This document shows positions 57,049 through 64,000 of a stretch of 64,000 bases of DNA, piece by piece. Every line of letters starts with the position of its first letter. The first letter of the stretch is position 1. This DNA is from Pseudomonadota bacterium (GTDB taxonomy: Bacteria; Pseudomonadota; Gammaproteobacteria; Burkholderiales; Burkholderiaceae_C). The translations under genes and the position numbers were made by a program. The stretch covers positions 1 to 64,000 of the forward strand of contig JAFEEG010000011.1 of the NCBI GenBank assembly GCA_018241225.1, in the 5' to 3' direction. The notes beneath the pieces are model-generated. The model did not search any database. It was not told the origin of the DNA and saw only the letters and a program-made list of their open reading frames with translations.

Positions 57049-58061
57049 TGCCCGGCTCCGGTGTTCTGCACGTCGGTGAAGGCAGCGTCGGGTTGCGGCC
57101 ATGGCGCGGCATCGGCCGCTGCCAATGCTGCTTCGACTTCGGCCTGCGCCTCGTTCTCGATGGCATCGAGCGCCTGGGCCGGCGTGCCGCCTTGCAACAG
57201 GCCGGCGCGGGCGCGGGCGATGGGGTCGGTCTGCAGCGCGGCCTGCAGTTCGCTCGGGTTGCGGTAGGCCGCCACGTCGACGGACACATGGCCCTTCACA
57301 CGGTAGGTCAGCGCGTGCAGCAGGCGTGGACCCTGGCCGGCGCGCACCTGCGCAACCAGGTCGGCCGCGGCCTCGTGCACGGCGAACACGTCGTTGCCGT
57401 CGACCTGGCGCGACTCGATGTCCAGCGCGGCAGCGCGGGCCGAGGCGCCGTCGCCGGCGGTCATGGGGCCGCTGGCGGTGGTGGCGCTCCAGCGGTTGTC
57501 TTCACACACGAAGAGCACCGGCAACTGGTACACGCGCGCCCAGTTCAGTGCCTCGAGAAACGGCCCGCGGTTGATGGCGCCGTCGCCGAAGAAGCAGGTG
57601 GTGATGGCGTCGCGGTGCTGGATCTTCTGCGCATGTGCCGCACCGACCGCAATGGGCAGGCCGGCGGCCACCACGCCATTGGCGCCGAGCATGCCCACCG
57701 AGAAATCGGCGATGTGCATGGAGCCGCCCTTGCCGCCGTTGAAGCCGCTGGCCTTGCCGAACAGCTCGCACATCATGCGCGTGAGGTCAGCGCCCTTGGC
57801 CAGCGTGTGGCCGTGGCCGCGATGGGTGGAGGTGATGTAGTCGCTGACACGCAGGTGCGCGCACACGCCCGCCGGCACGGCCTCTTGCCCGGTCGAAAGA
57901 TGCAGTGGCCCGCGTACCTTGGCGGCGGCGCCGGCCTGCTGGCCATAGGCACTCACGCCGCCCTGGCTGGCAGCCTCCGCGGCGTTTTCGAAGGCGCGGA
58001 TGCGCAGCATCGTGCGATAAAGCGCCAGCGGTTGATTCAATGCTGAAGTCGTCAAGTCCAT
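57039..58061 (-). CDS. 2-oxoacid/acetoin dehydrogenase E1 component, alpha subunit
   Basis: A 340-residue TPP-binding subunit. The GDG..N type motif is seen as FFGDGAINRGPFLEALN, with STHRGHGHTLAKGADLTRMM and GKGGSMHIAD upstream. It catalyses TPP-dependent C-C cleavage or decarboxylation of acetoin or a 2-oxoacid. Start 58061 (MDLTTSALNQP) is preferred to 58085. It lies downstream of an AcoR-like regulator gene on the same strand, with 103 bp between, which favours acetoin as substrate. Confidence 0.9.
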   Translation of the reverse strand: MDLTTSALNQPLALYRTMLRIRAFENAAEAASQGGVSAYGQQAGAAAKVRGPLHLSTGQEAVPAGVCAHLRVSDYITSTHRGHGHTLAKGADLTRMMCELFGKASGFNGGKGGSMHIADFSVGMLGANGVVAAGLPIAVGAAHAQKIQHRDAITTCFFGDGAINRGPFLEALNWARVYQLPVLFVCEDNRWSATTASGPMTAGDGASARAAALDIESRQVDGNDVFAVHEAAADLVAQVRAGQGPRLLHALTYRVKGHVSVDVAAYRNPSELQAALQTDPIARARAGLLQGGTPAQALDAIENEAQAEVEAALAAADAAPWPQPDAAFTDVQNTGAGQWI

Positions 58062-58164
58062 TCCGGTTTCAACGCAGACCTGCACTGCGCTTGGACAGAA
58101 ATCGTATCGATCGTGACCTTTTCGGTATGTGCGGACTAACCCGGTCCACCGAAAGGTGGAGCCA

Positions 58165-59418
58165 TCAAGCAGCAGCCGGCGGTGGCGCTGGGTCTTCTTC
58201 CTGCCATTGCTTGATGCGGCGATAGAGCGTGCCGCGCGACACGCGCAATTGCCGCGCCGCCTGCGAGATGTTGCCGCCGCAGCCGCCCAGCGTGTCTTCG
58301 ATCAGCTTGCGGCTGTGGCCGCGCAGGCTGCTGTCTCCGCTGGCCGATGCGGTGTCCTCGTCTTGCGCCGGGCCTGCGAGCGCAGGGGCTGCCTCGGGCG
58401 TGGCGCGGGCATCGGTGGTGGCCAGGCCTACCGCGTGGCGGAAGTCCACGCCGTCGCTCGCATGCAGGCTGGCCTGCAGCCACACGCCCAGGCCGCTGGC
58501 CAGTCGAACGGGGCAGGGCGCCTGGCTGCGCGTCATGCGCAAGAGCGCGGCCAGGTCCATGCCGAAGATGTGCAGTGCGGTGGGCGGCGTGTCGTCGGCG
58601 GGCCGGCCGATCAGGCGCTCGGCCGCACCGTTGAGCCACGCGACATTGCCATCGCCGTCGATGCCGGCCAGCGCCTCCAACGGTGTGCCCAGCAATGCGG
58701 GGCTTGCCTGGAAGCGCAGCAGCAATCGGCCGCGCGACTGTGCCACCAGCAGCCGGTTCTCGATGGTGGCGGCAAAGGTTGCCACCAGCTGGCCTGCGCC
58801 GAAGCTGAAAGGCCGCCCCTCCACGCTCACGTCCAGCACCGCCGCCAGCCGGCCGTGCACATCGCGGATGGGCGCGGCGGCGCAATGCATCTCGTGCAGT
58901 ACGTCGAAATAGTGCTCTGCGCCATTGACCGTGGCGGCCTGGCCGGTGCAGGCCACGATGCCCGGTGCAGTGGTGCCCACCACACGCTCGGCGATGTTGA
59001 TGCCCACGCGGGCCGTCTGGCGCATCACCGGCTGGCCTGCGGCGGTGGGATGGTGCGTGGCGTGCACGATCACGCCGTGCGCGTCGGTGAGCAGCACGCG
59101 CGCATCGGTGCCGGCCAGCGAGCTTTCCATGTTCTGCAGCTCGCTGCGCGCCGCCTCCATCAGCTCGCGGCTGCGGCCCAGCGTGGCATGCAGGCGGCTG
59201 GGCGTGACGGCGTCGAACACAACCGGACGCCGGCTGTCGCTGTGCGTGCGACTGCAGCGCATCCACGACTGCAGCACCGCCTCGCCCACCAGGCCCGAGG
59301 GGCGCGTGCCTTCCTCGAAGAACTGCTGGCGCGCCAGGGCCACGCGCTCTGCGCGCGTGCGCGGGAACAGCTCGCGTGGGCGGTCGTCGGCGCTGCCGGG
59401 TGGCGAGGGCAGGAACAT
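58165..59418 (-). CDS. AcoR-like GAF/PAS-Fis regulator lacking the AAA+ domain
   Basis: In this 417-residue protein, the N-terminal part (about 1-205) is the GAF-type sensor of AcoR-like activators (SWMRCSRTH; ARVGINIAERVVGTTAPG). A PAS-like segment follows (about 235-295), then a Fis-type HTH at the end (GGNISQAARQLRVSRGTLYRRI). The sigma54-contacting AAA+ domain, with GAFTGA and Walker motifs, is absent. It is divergent from the PQQ dehydrogenase with a palindrome in the gap. Start MFLPSPPG at 59418; the open frame upstream is a shadow. Confidence 0.88.
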   Translation of the reverse strand: MFLPSPPGSADDRPRELFPRTRAERVALARQQFFEEGTRPSGLVGEAVLQSWMRCSRTHSDSRRPVVFDAVTPSRLHATLGRSRELMEAARSELQNMESSLAGTDARVLLTDAHGVIVHATHHPTAAGQPVMRQTARVGINIAERVVGTTAPGIVACTGQAATVNGAEHYFDVLHEMHCAAAPIRDVHGRLAAVLDVSVEGRPFSFGAGQLVATFAATIENRLLVAQSRGRLLLRFQASPALLGTPLEALAGIDGDGNVAWLNGAAERLIGRPADDTPPTALHIFGMDLAALLRMTRSQAPCPVRLASGLGVWLQASLHASDGVDFRHAVGLATTDARATPEAAPALAGPAQDEDTASASGDSSLRGHSRKLIEDTLGGCGGNISQAARQLRVSRGTLYRRIKQWQEEDPAPPPAAA

Positions 59419-59450
59419 GCGTTGACTCCTCTCGTGGGGCGGCTCGAAAT

Positions 59451-59469
59451 CTGTTCCGCAATGGAACAG
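59451..59469. promoter_or_regulatory. 7-5-7 palindrome between regulator and PQQ dehydrogenase
   Basis: CTGTTCC-GCAAT-GGAACAG is a perfect inverted repeat in the 138-bp divergent gap. It sits 33 bp from the regulator start and 88 bp from the dehydrogenase start. It is the likely binding site of the Fis-type regulator. No consensus sigma54 promoter with correct spacing was found. Confidence 0.6.
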
Positions 59470-59556
59470 TTGAGCGCTAGGGAAATCCCGAGGGTGAAGA
59501 AAGCGCCGCCTCGGACCATTCTTGCCGAGGACAACAACGACGCAGGAGACAGCACG

Positions 59557-61668
59557 ATGAGAAGACAGATCCACCGCGCCCTCGCGCTCGGCGCTGCGCT
59601 GTGCCTGGCCGCGGCCGGCGCCGCTGCCCAGCAAGGCAAGGGCACGCCCGAGCACATCAAGGCCGCCACGAGCAAGGTCGACGGCGCCTTCATCCGCGCC
59701 AACACCGCCAAGACCGGCGACTGGCCCAGCTACGGCCTGGACTACGCCGAGACGCGCTTTTCCAAGCTCGACCAGATCAACGCGGGCAACGTGAAGGAAC
59801 TGGGCCTGGTCTGGTCCTACAACCTCGAATCCACGCGCGGCGTGGAAGCCACGCCGCTGGTGGTGGACGGCATCATGTACGTCAGCGCCTCGTGGAGCGT
59901 GGTGCACGCCATCGATGTGCGCACCGGCAAGAAGCTGTGGACCTTCGATCCGAAGGTGGATAAGTCCAAGGGCTACAAGGGCTGCTGCGACGTGGTCAAC
60001 CGCGGCGTAGCGCTCTACCAGGGCAAGGTCTACGTGGGCGCATACGACGGGCGCCTGATTGCGCTGGACGCCGCCACCGGCAGCGTGGTGTGGGAGAAGG
60101 ACACCGTCGCCGATCATGCCCACTCCTACACCATCACCGGCGCGCCGCGCGTGGTCAAGGGCAAGGTCATCATCGGCAACGGCGGCGCCGAGTACGGCGC
60201 GCGCGGCTACGTCACCGCCTACGACGCGGCCACCGGCGCGCAGAAGTGGCGCTGGTTCACGGTGCCGGGGGATCCGTCCAAGCCCTTCGAGAACGAGGCC
60301 ATGGCCAAGGCCGCCAAGACCTGGGACCCGGCCGGCAAGTGGTGGGAGGCCGGCGGCGGCGGCACGCCGTGGGACACCATGGCCTTCGACCCCGACCTGA
60401 ACCTGCTGTACATCGGCACCGGCAACGGCTCGCCGTGGTCGCGCAGCAAGCGCAGCCCGGCCGGCGGCGACAACCTCTACCTGGCCTCCATCGTGGCGCT
60501 GGACCCGGACACCGGCACCTACAAGTGGCACTACCAGGAGACCCCGGGCGACAACTGGGACTACACCTCGACGCAGCCGATGATCCTGGCCGACATCAAG
60601 GTGGCCGGCAAGCCGCGCAAGGTGATCCTGCACGCACCCAAGAACGGCTTCTTCTTCGTCATCGACCGCACCAACGGCAAGTTCATCTCGGCCAAGAACT
60701 TCGTGGACGTGAACTGGGCCACCGGCTACGACAGGAACGGCCGCCCGATCGAGCTGGCCGCGGCACGCGACGGCACCAAGCCGTATGACGCCATTCCCGG
60801 CCCCTACGGCGCGCACAACTGGCACCCGATGTCCTACAGCCCGCGCACGGGCCTGGTCTACCTGCCGGCGCAGCACATTCCCGTGGGCATGATCGACGAC
60901 AAGGACTGGAAGTTCAACGAGAACGTGCCCGGGCGCCCGCAGTCGGCCACCGGCTGGAACACCGCCAAGTTCCTCAACCCCGTGCCGCCCGAGAGCAAGC
61001 CCTTCGGGCGCCTGCTGGCGTGGGACCCGGTCAAGCAGAAGCAAGCCTGGGCGGTGGAGCTTGTGTCGCCCTGGAATGGCGGCACGCTGGCCACCGCAGG
61101 CAACCTGGTGTTCCAGGGCACGGCCGACGGCCGCCTGGTGGCCTACAACGCCAAGGACGGCACCAAGCTGTGGGAAAGCCCCACCGGAACCGGCGTGGTC
61201 GCCGCGCCCATGACCTACACGGTGGACGGCAAGCAGTATGTGTCGGTGGCGGTGGGCTGGGGCGGCGTGTACGGCCTGGCGGCGCGCGCCACCGAGCGGC
61301 AAGGCCCCGGCACTGTCTACACCTTCATGCTGGGCGGCAAGGCCGCGCCGCCGGAGTTCGTGCAGTACCGCATGGACAAGCTGGTGCAGGGCGTGAAGTA
61401 CGACCCGGCCAAGGTCGAGGCCGGCACCATGCTGTTCGTGAGCAACTGCGTCTTCTGCCACGGCGTGCCGGGCGTAGACCGCGGCGGCAACATCCCCAAC
61501 CTGGGCTACATGAACGCGTCCTTCATCGAGAACCTGGACAAGTCCCTCTTCAAGGGCCCGGCCATGGAGCGCGGCATGCCCGACTTCACCGGCAAGCTGA
61601 CGATGGAGGACGTGGAGAAGCTCAAGGCGTTCATCCAGGGCACGGCTGACGCCATCAGGCCGAAATAA
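59557..61668 (+). CDS. PQQ-dependent alcohol dehydrogenase with cytochrome c domain (quinohaemoprotein)
   Basis: A 703-residue periplasmic type II quinohaemoprotein. After the signal peptide (ALCLAAAGAAAQQ) an eight-blade propeller runs to about residue 575, including the vicinal Cys-Cys pair GCCDVVNRG near PQQ, W-motif repeats, and IDRTNGKFISAKNFVDVNWA. The C-terminal haem c domain carries CVFCHGVPG and the axial Met of RGMPDFTG. It oxidises alcohols, passing electrons via haem to the respiratory chain. The divergent AcoR-like regulator suggests induction by its substrate. RBS AGGAG precedes ATG 59557. Confidence 0.95.
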   Translation: MRRQIHRALALGAALCLAAAGAAAQQGKGTPEHIKAATSKVDGAFIRANTAKTGDWPSYGLDYAETRFSKLDQINAGNVKELGLVWSYNLESTRGVEATPLVVDGIMYVSASWSVVHAIDVRTGKKLWTFDPKVDKSKGYKGCCDVVNRGVALYQGKVYVGAYDGRLIALDAATGSVVWEKDTVADHAHSYTITGAPRVVKGKVIIGNGGAEYGARGYVTAYDAATGAQKWRWFTVPGDPSKPFENEAMAKAAKTWDPAGKWWEAGGGGTPWDTMAFDPDLNLLYIGTGNGSPWSRSKRSPAGGDNLYLASIVALDPDTGTYKWHYQETPGDNWDYTSTQPMILADIKVAGKPRKVILHAPKNGFFFVIDRTNGKFISAKNFVDVNWATGYDRNGRPIELAAARDGTKPYDAIPGPYGAHNWHPMSYSPRTGLVYLPAQHIPVGMIDDKDWKFNENVPGRPQSATGWNTAKFLNPVPPESKPFGRLLAWDPVKQKQAWAVELVSPWNGGTLATAGNLVFQGTADGRLVAYNAKDGTKLWESPTGTGVVAAPMTYTVDGKQYVSVAVGWGGVYGLAARATERQGPGTVYTFMLGGKAAPPEFVQYRMDKLVQGVKYDPAKVEAGTMLFVSNCVFCHGVPGVDRGGNIPNLGYMNASFIENLDKSLFKGPAMERGMPDFTGKLTMEDVEKLKAFIQGTADAIRPK

Positions 61669-61927
61669 CTGCCCCCCGGCTTTTCACGCCCTTCGGGCGT
61701 GTAACGCCACCCCCCGAGGGGGAGACCCCACCTGAGGACTGGCAAAGCCAGATCCTCGGTGCGTGGCTGGGTTGGTGCGGCTCGCTTCGCCTCGCCTCGT
61801 CCTCGCGGGGGCGAGGCCTTGTTGTGGCGGGGTATTCCCTATGGGATTGTTCTTGGGTTTTGGGACATAGTTCGACGCCCGAACTAACTCGGGCCAGAAC
61901 CGAACAACACCCTCAGGAGAACACACC
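61669..61927. other. Intergenic region with hairpins, no gene
   Basis: This 259-bp gap holds a CACGCCC-TTC-GGGCGTG hairpin (61685-61701), one copy of the two-hairpin repeat (61711-61761), a GC-rich CTCGC-repeat stretch, and the leader of the xylose-binding gene with RBS CAGGAGAA. I see no credible ORF. Confidence 0.7.
61711..61761. repeat. Two-hairpin repeat element, copy 1
   Basis: Hairpin one is CCCCC-GA-GGGGG-like; hairpin two is AGGACTGGC-AAA-GCCAGATCCT, followed by CGGTG. A second copy lies at 62990-63039 with the same loop and a changed but still paired stem. REP-like. Confidence 0.65.
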
Positions 61928-62950
61928 ATGAAGTTGCACCACACCCTGTCCGCGCTGGCGCTTGGCCTGGCTGCGCTGGGCGCATCGGCCCAGACCATCG
62001 TTGGTGTGAGCTGGTCCAACTTCCAGGAGGAGCGCTGGAAGACGGACGAGGCGGCCATCAAGGCCCAGCTGGAGAAGATGGGCGCGAAGTACATCAGCGC
62101 CGACGCCGGCGGTTCGCCCGAGAAGCAGTTGGCCGACGTGGATGGGCTGATCTCCAAGGGCGCCAAGGCGCTGATCGTGCTGGCCATGGACAAGGACGCG
62201 ATCCTGCCCGCGGTGACCAAGGCCACGCGCCAGAAGATTCCGGTGGTGGCCTACGACCGCCTGATCGAGGCGCCCGGCGTCTTCTACATCACCTTCGACA
62301 ACGTCGAGGTGGGCCGCATGCAGGCGCGCGAGGTGTTCAAGCTGGCGCCCAAGGGCAACTACGTGTTCATCAAGGGCTCGCCCACCGACCCCAACGCCAA
62401 CTTCCTGCGCGCCGGTGCGCAAGAGGTGGTGGACGCTGCGGTGAAGAAGGGCGACATCAAGATCGTGGGCGACGAATACACCGAAGGCTGGAAGCCCGAG
62501 GTGGCGCAGAAGAACATGGAGCAGATCCTGACGAAGAACGCCAACAAGGTCGACGCGGTGGTGGCGGCCAACGACGGCACGGCCGGCGGCGTGGTGGCGG
62601 CGCTCACGGCCAAGGGCATTCGCGGCATTCCGGTGTCGGGCCAGGACGCGGACTTTGCCGCGCTCAACCGCGTGGCGCTGGGCACGCAGACGGTGTCGGT
62701 GTGGAAGGACTCGCGCGAGCTGGGCAAGGAGGCTGCCGATGCGGCCGTGTCCCTGGCAGCGGGCAAGCCGGTGGCCAACTCGGCGCCCTGGAACGGCGGC
62801 GAGAAGAAGATCAGCCTGAACTCGCGCCTGCTCAAGCCGGTGCCCATTACCAAGGACAACCTGGACGTGGTGGTGAAGGCCGGCTGGATCAAGAAGGACG
62901 AGCTGTGCAAGGGCGTGGCGGCCGACAAGGCCCCCGCAGCCTGCAAGTAA
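61928..62950 (+). CDS. xylF: Xylose-type sugar ABC transporter, periplasmic binding protein
   Basis: A 340-residue periplasmic binding protein of the ribose/xylose (type I) fold. The signal peptide ends ALGASAQ. Xylose-binding-like segments are [25 protein letters not shown], and [11 protein letters not shown] and [11 protein letters not shown] in the second lobe. It captures xylose or a related pentose for import. The next gene is a matching permease; the ATPase is not between them. RBS AGGAG at 61914-61918. Confidence 0.92.
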   Translation: MKLHHTLSALALGLAALGASAQTIVGVSWSNFQEERWKTDEAAIKAQLEKMGAKYISADAGGSPEKQLADVDGLISKGAKALIVLAMDKDAILPAVTKATRQKIPVVAYDRLIEAPGVFYITFDNVEVGRMQAREVFKLAPKGNYVFIKGSPTDPNANFLRAGAQEVVDAAVKKGDIKIVGDEYTEGWKPEVAQKNMEQILTKNANKVDAVVAANDGTAGGVVAALTAKGIRGIPVSGQDADFAALNRVALGTQTVSVWKDSRELGKEAADAAVSLAAGKPVANSAPWNGGEKKISLNSRLLKPVPITKDNLDVVVKAGWIKKDELCKGVAADKAPAACK

Positions 62951-62989
62951 GCCCACCCCCGACTCTCGCTCACTGCGTGTAGCTCGCAT

Positions 62990-63039
62990 CCTCCTCAAGG
63001 AGGCAACACCAGCGGCCTGGCAAAGCCAGTTCCGCGGTG
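62990..63039. repeat. Two-hairpin repeat element, copy 2
   Basis: CCTCCT-CA-AGGAGG, then GCGGCCTGGC-AAA-GCCAGTTCCGC, then GGTG. It matches copy 1 in layout and in the central CTGGCAAAGCCAG, while the outer stem differs by compensating changes. Confidence 0.65.
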
Positions 63040-63073
63040 TTTCCCGCAATGCGCAGGATGCGAAGAGTCATCA

Positions 63074-63092
63074 GAGGCGAAGCATTCGCCTC
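63074..63092. other. Perfect 8-bp hairpin before the permease gene
   Basis: GAGGCGAA-GCA-TTCGCCTC, in the 167-bp gap between the xylose-binding gene and the permease. No T tract follows, so it is not a classical terminator; it could tune expression of the permease relative to the binding protein. Confidence 0.5.
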
Positions 63093-63117
63093 CCAGCCTC
63101 ATGAGGGAGTCCATCAA

Positions 63118-64000
63118 ATGAACCAAACATTGCCCGTCTGGCGCCGGGTCGGCATCGACCTGCGCCTTTTGCTGATGTGCGTGCTGCTGGCGGCACTGGG
63201 CATCGGCTTTCACATTCTCTCGGGCGGGGTGTTCCTCTCGCCCGAGAACCTCTACAACGTGGCGCAGCAGACGGCGGTGGTGGGCATTGTCTCCACCGTC
63301 ATGGTGCTGATCATCGTGGCGCGCCACATCGACTTGTCGGTGGGCTCGGTGATGGGCTTCGTCGGCGTGCTCATCGCCTACCTGCAATACACCTCCGGCT
63401 GGTCGTGGCAGACGGCCTGCCTGGCCGGTCTCGCGGTGGCGCTGCTGGTGTCCATCTACCAAGGGTGGCTCACGGCGGTGCTGGGCGTGCCTTCGTTCGT
63501 GGTCACGCTGGGCGGCCTCATGTCCTTTCGCGGCGCGGCCTTCCTGGTGGCCGACGGCAAGACCCAGCCGGTGAACGACGAGTTCTTCCAGCGCCTGGGC
63601 GGCGGCTACGACGGCGGCATCGGCACCACCTGGACCTGGTTGCTCGCGGCCTTCGTCGCCGTGGTGCTGGTGGCGCGCATGCTGCAGCGGCGCCGCACGC
63701 GGCTGCGCCACGGCATGCCGGTGGAGTCGCTCGCGCTCGAGATGGCGCTGCTGGTGGTGCCCATCGCGGTGGTGTTCGCCTTCGCCTGGGTGATGAACAG
63801 CTACCAGATCAGCGGCAAGGACGCGGCGCAGGGCCTGCCCATCCCGGTGCTCATCTGGGCGGTGGTGGCGGTGGTGCTGTCCTTCATCGTGCACCGCACC
63901 CGCTTCGGCCGCTACGTGTTCGCCATGGGCGGCAACCCGGATGCGGCGGCGCTGGTGGGCATTCCGGTCAAGCGCGTCACGCTGATGCTGTTTGCGCTGC
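63118..64000 (+). CDS. xylH: Xylose-type sugar ABC transporter permease, partial
   Basis: A BPD_transp_2 family permease starting MNQTLPVWRRVGIDLRLLLM, cut by the window end after 294 residues. Visible family features are IIVARHIDLSVGSVMGFVG, PSFVVTLGGLMSFRGAAF and RTRFGRYVFAMGGNPDAA. The size of the inserted loop after LARMLQRR is typical of xylose-type permeases. It is the channel for the sugar bound by the upstream XylF-like protein. RBS GAGGGAG before ATG 63118. Confidence 0.88.
   Translation, partial: MNQTLPVWRRVGIDLRLLLMCVLLAALGIGFHILSGGVFLSPENLYNVAQQTAVVGIVSTVMVLIIVARHIDLSVGSVMGFVGVLIAYLQYTSGWSWQTACLAGLAVALLVSIYQGWLTAVLGVPSFVVTLGGLMSFRGAAFLVADGKTQPVNDEFFQRLGGGYDGGIGTTWTWLLAAFVAVVLVARMLQRRRTRLRHGMPVESLALEMALLVVPIAVVFAFAWVMNSYQISGKDAAQGLPIPVLIWAVVAVVLSFIVHRTRFGRYVFAMGGNPDAAALVGIPVKRVTLMLFAL

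Noticed and set aside
59512..59526. Sigma54-like promoter upstream of the PQQ dehydrogenase
   Set aside because: The GG and GC elements are 9 bp apart rather than 10, and the -24 sequence is poor. The divergent regulator also lacks the AAA+ domain.
58165..61461. 1098-residue minus-strand open frame
   Set aside because: The regulator part (58165-59418) is real. The upstream part is antisense to the PQQ dehydrogenase with no family features.

Overview
The window comes from a high-GC betaproteobacterium, most likely Comamonadaceae (Variovorax/Acidovorax-like). Three observations support this: several Bug-type solute-binding proteins, families common in Burkholderiales (DUF3567, DUF1840, PhaM, DUF3108), and the order of the spc/alpha ribosomal genes. 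The placement is inferred from gene content; no 16S gene is present. Coding density is very high. I see no CRISPR array, insertion sequence, prophage or rRNA gene. The only tRNA is an initiator tRNA-fMet.

Region 0-9 kb is housekeeping and metabolism: an LrgA/LrgB pair, purU, a LigI-like amidohydrolase divergent from an omega-amino-acid:pyruvate aminotransferase, a ChaN-like lipoprotein, DUF3567 and DUF3108 proteins, a fumarylacetoacetate-hydrolase-family enzyme and an M48 lipoprotein protease. Region 9-13 kb looks like a small aromatic-catabolism locus: a LuxR-type regulator divergent from an FAD monooxygenase, a coupled DUF2783 protein and a Bug binding protein. Region 14.5-18.3 kb is a copper-handling cassette: a DUF2946 protein, a TonB receptor, and one secreted protein that fuses a YcnI (DUF1775) domain to a PCuAC copper chaperone.

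Region 18.3-33.4 kb holds phaM, a FIST-domain protein, an XRE regulator, a lipid-remodelling set (CREST-type ceramidase-like membrane hydrolase, MFS-PlsC fusion, PAP2 phosphatase), two coupled tiny ORFs before a membrane zinc-ribbon protein, tgt-queA divergent from recG, then oxyR, dps and ubiA. proC follows on the opposite strand.

Region 34.3-43.6 kb is the spc and alpha ribosomal clusters (rplN to rplQ, with secY and rpoA). They are headed by their own strong sigma70 promoter rather than by the S10 genes, and contain terminator-like hairpins between rpsK and rpsD. tRNA-fMet and a terminator close the block.

Region 43.6-51.1 kb is a complete lipid A aminoarabinose (arn) operon, arnT-arnE-arnB-arnC-arnA(formyltransferase)-arnA(decarboxylase)-arnD. 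ArnA is split into two genes and a PmrA-box-like direct repeat lies upstream. This would give cationic lipid A and polymyxin resistance.

Region 51-64 kb is catabolic: an aryl-CoA ligase, a cyclopropane fatty acid synthase with a DUF1840 partner, a Bug protein, a MarR regulator, an E1 alpha/beta pair of acetoin/2-oxoacid dehydrogenase type, an AcoR-like regulator without its AAA+ domain divergent from a PQQ- and haem-dependent alcohol dehydrogenase, and a xylose-type ABC transporter (binding protein, then a permease cut by the window end). Two copies of a two-hairpin repeat flank the xylose-binding gene.
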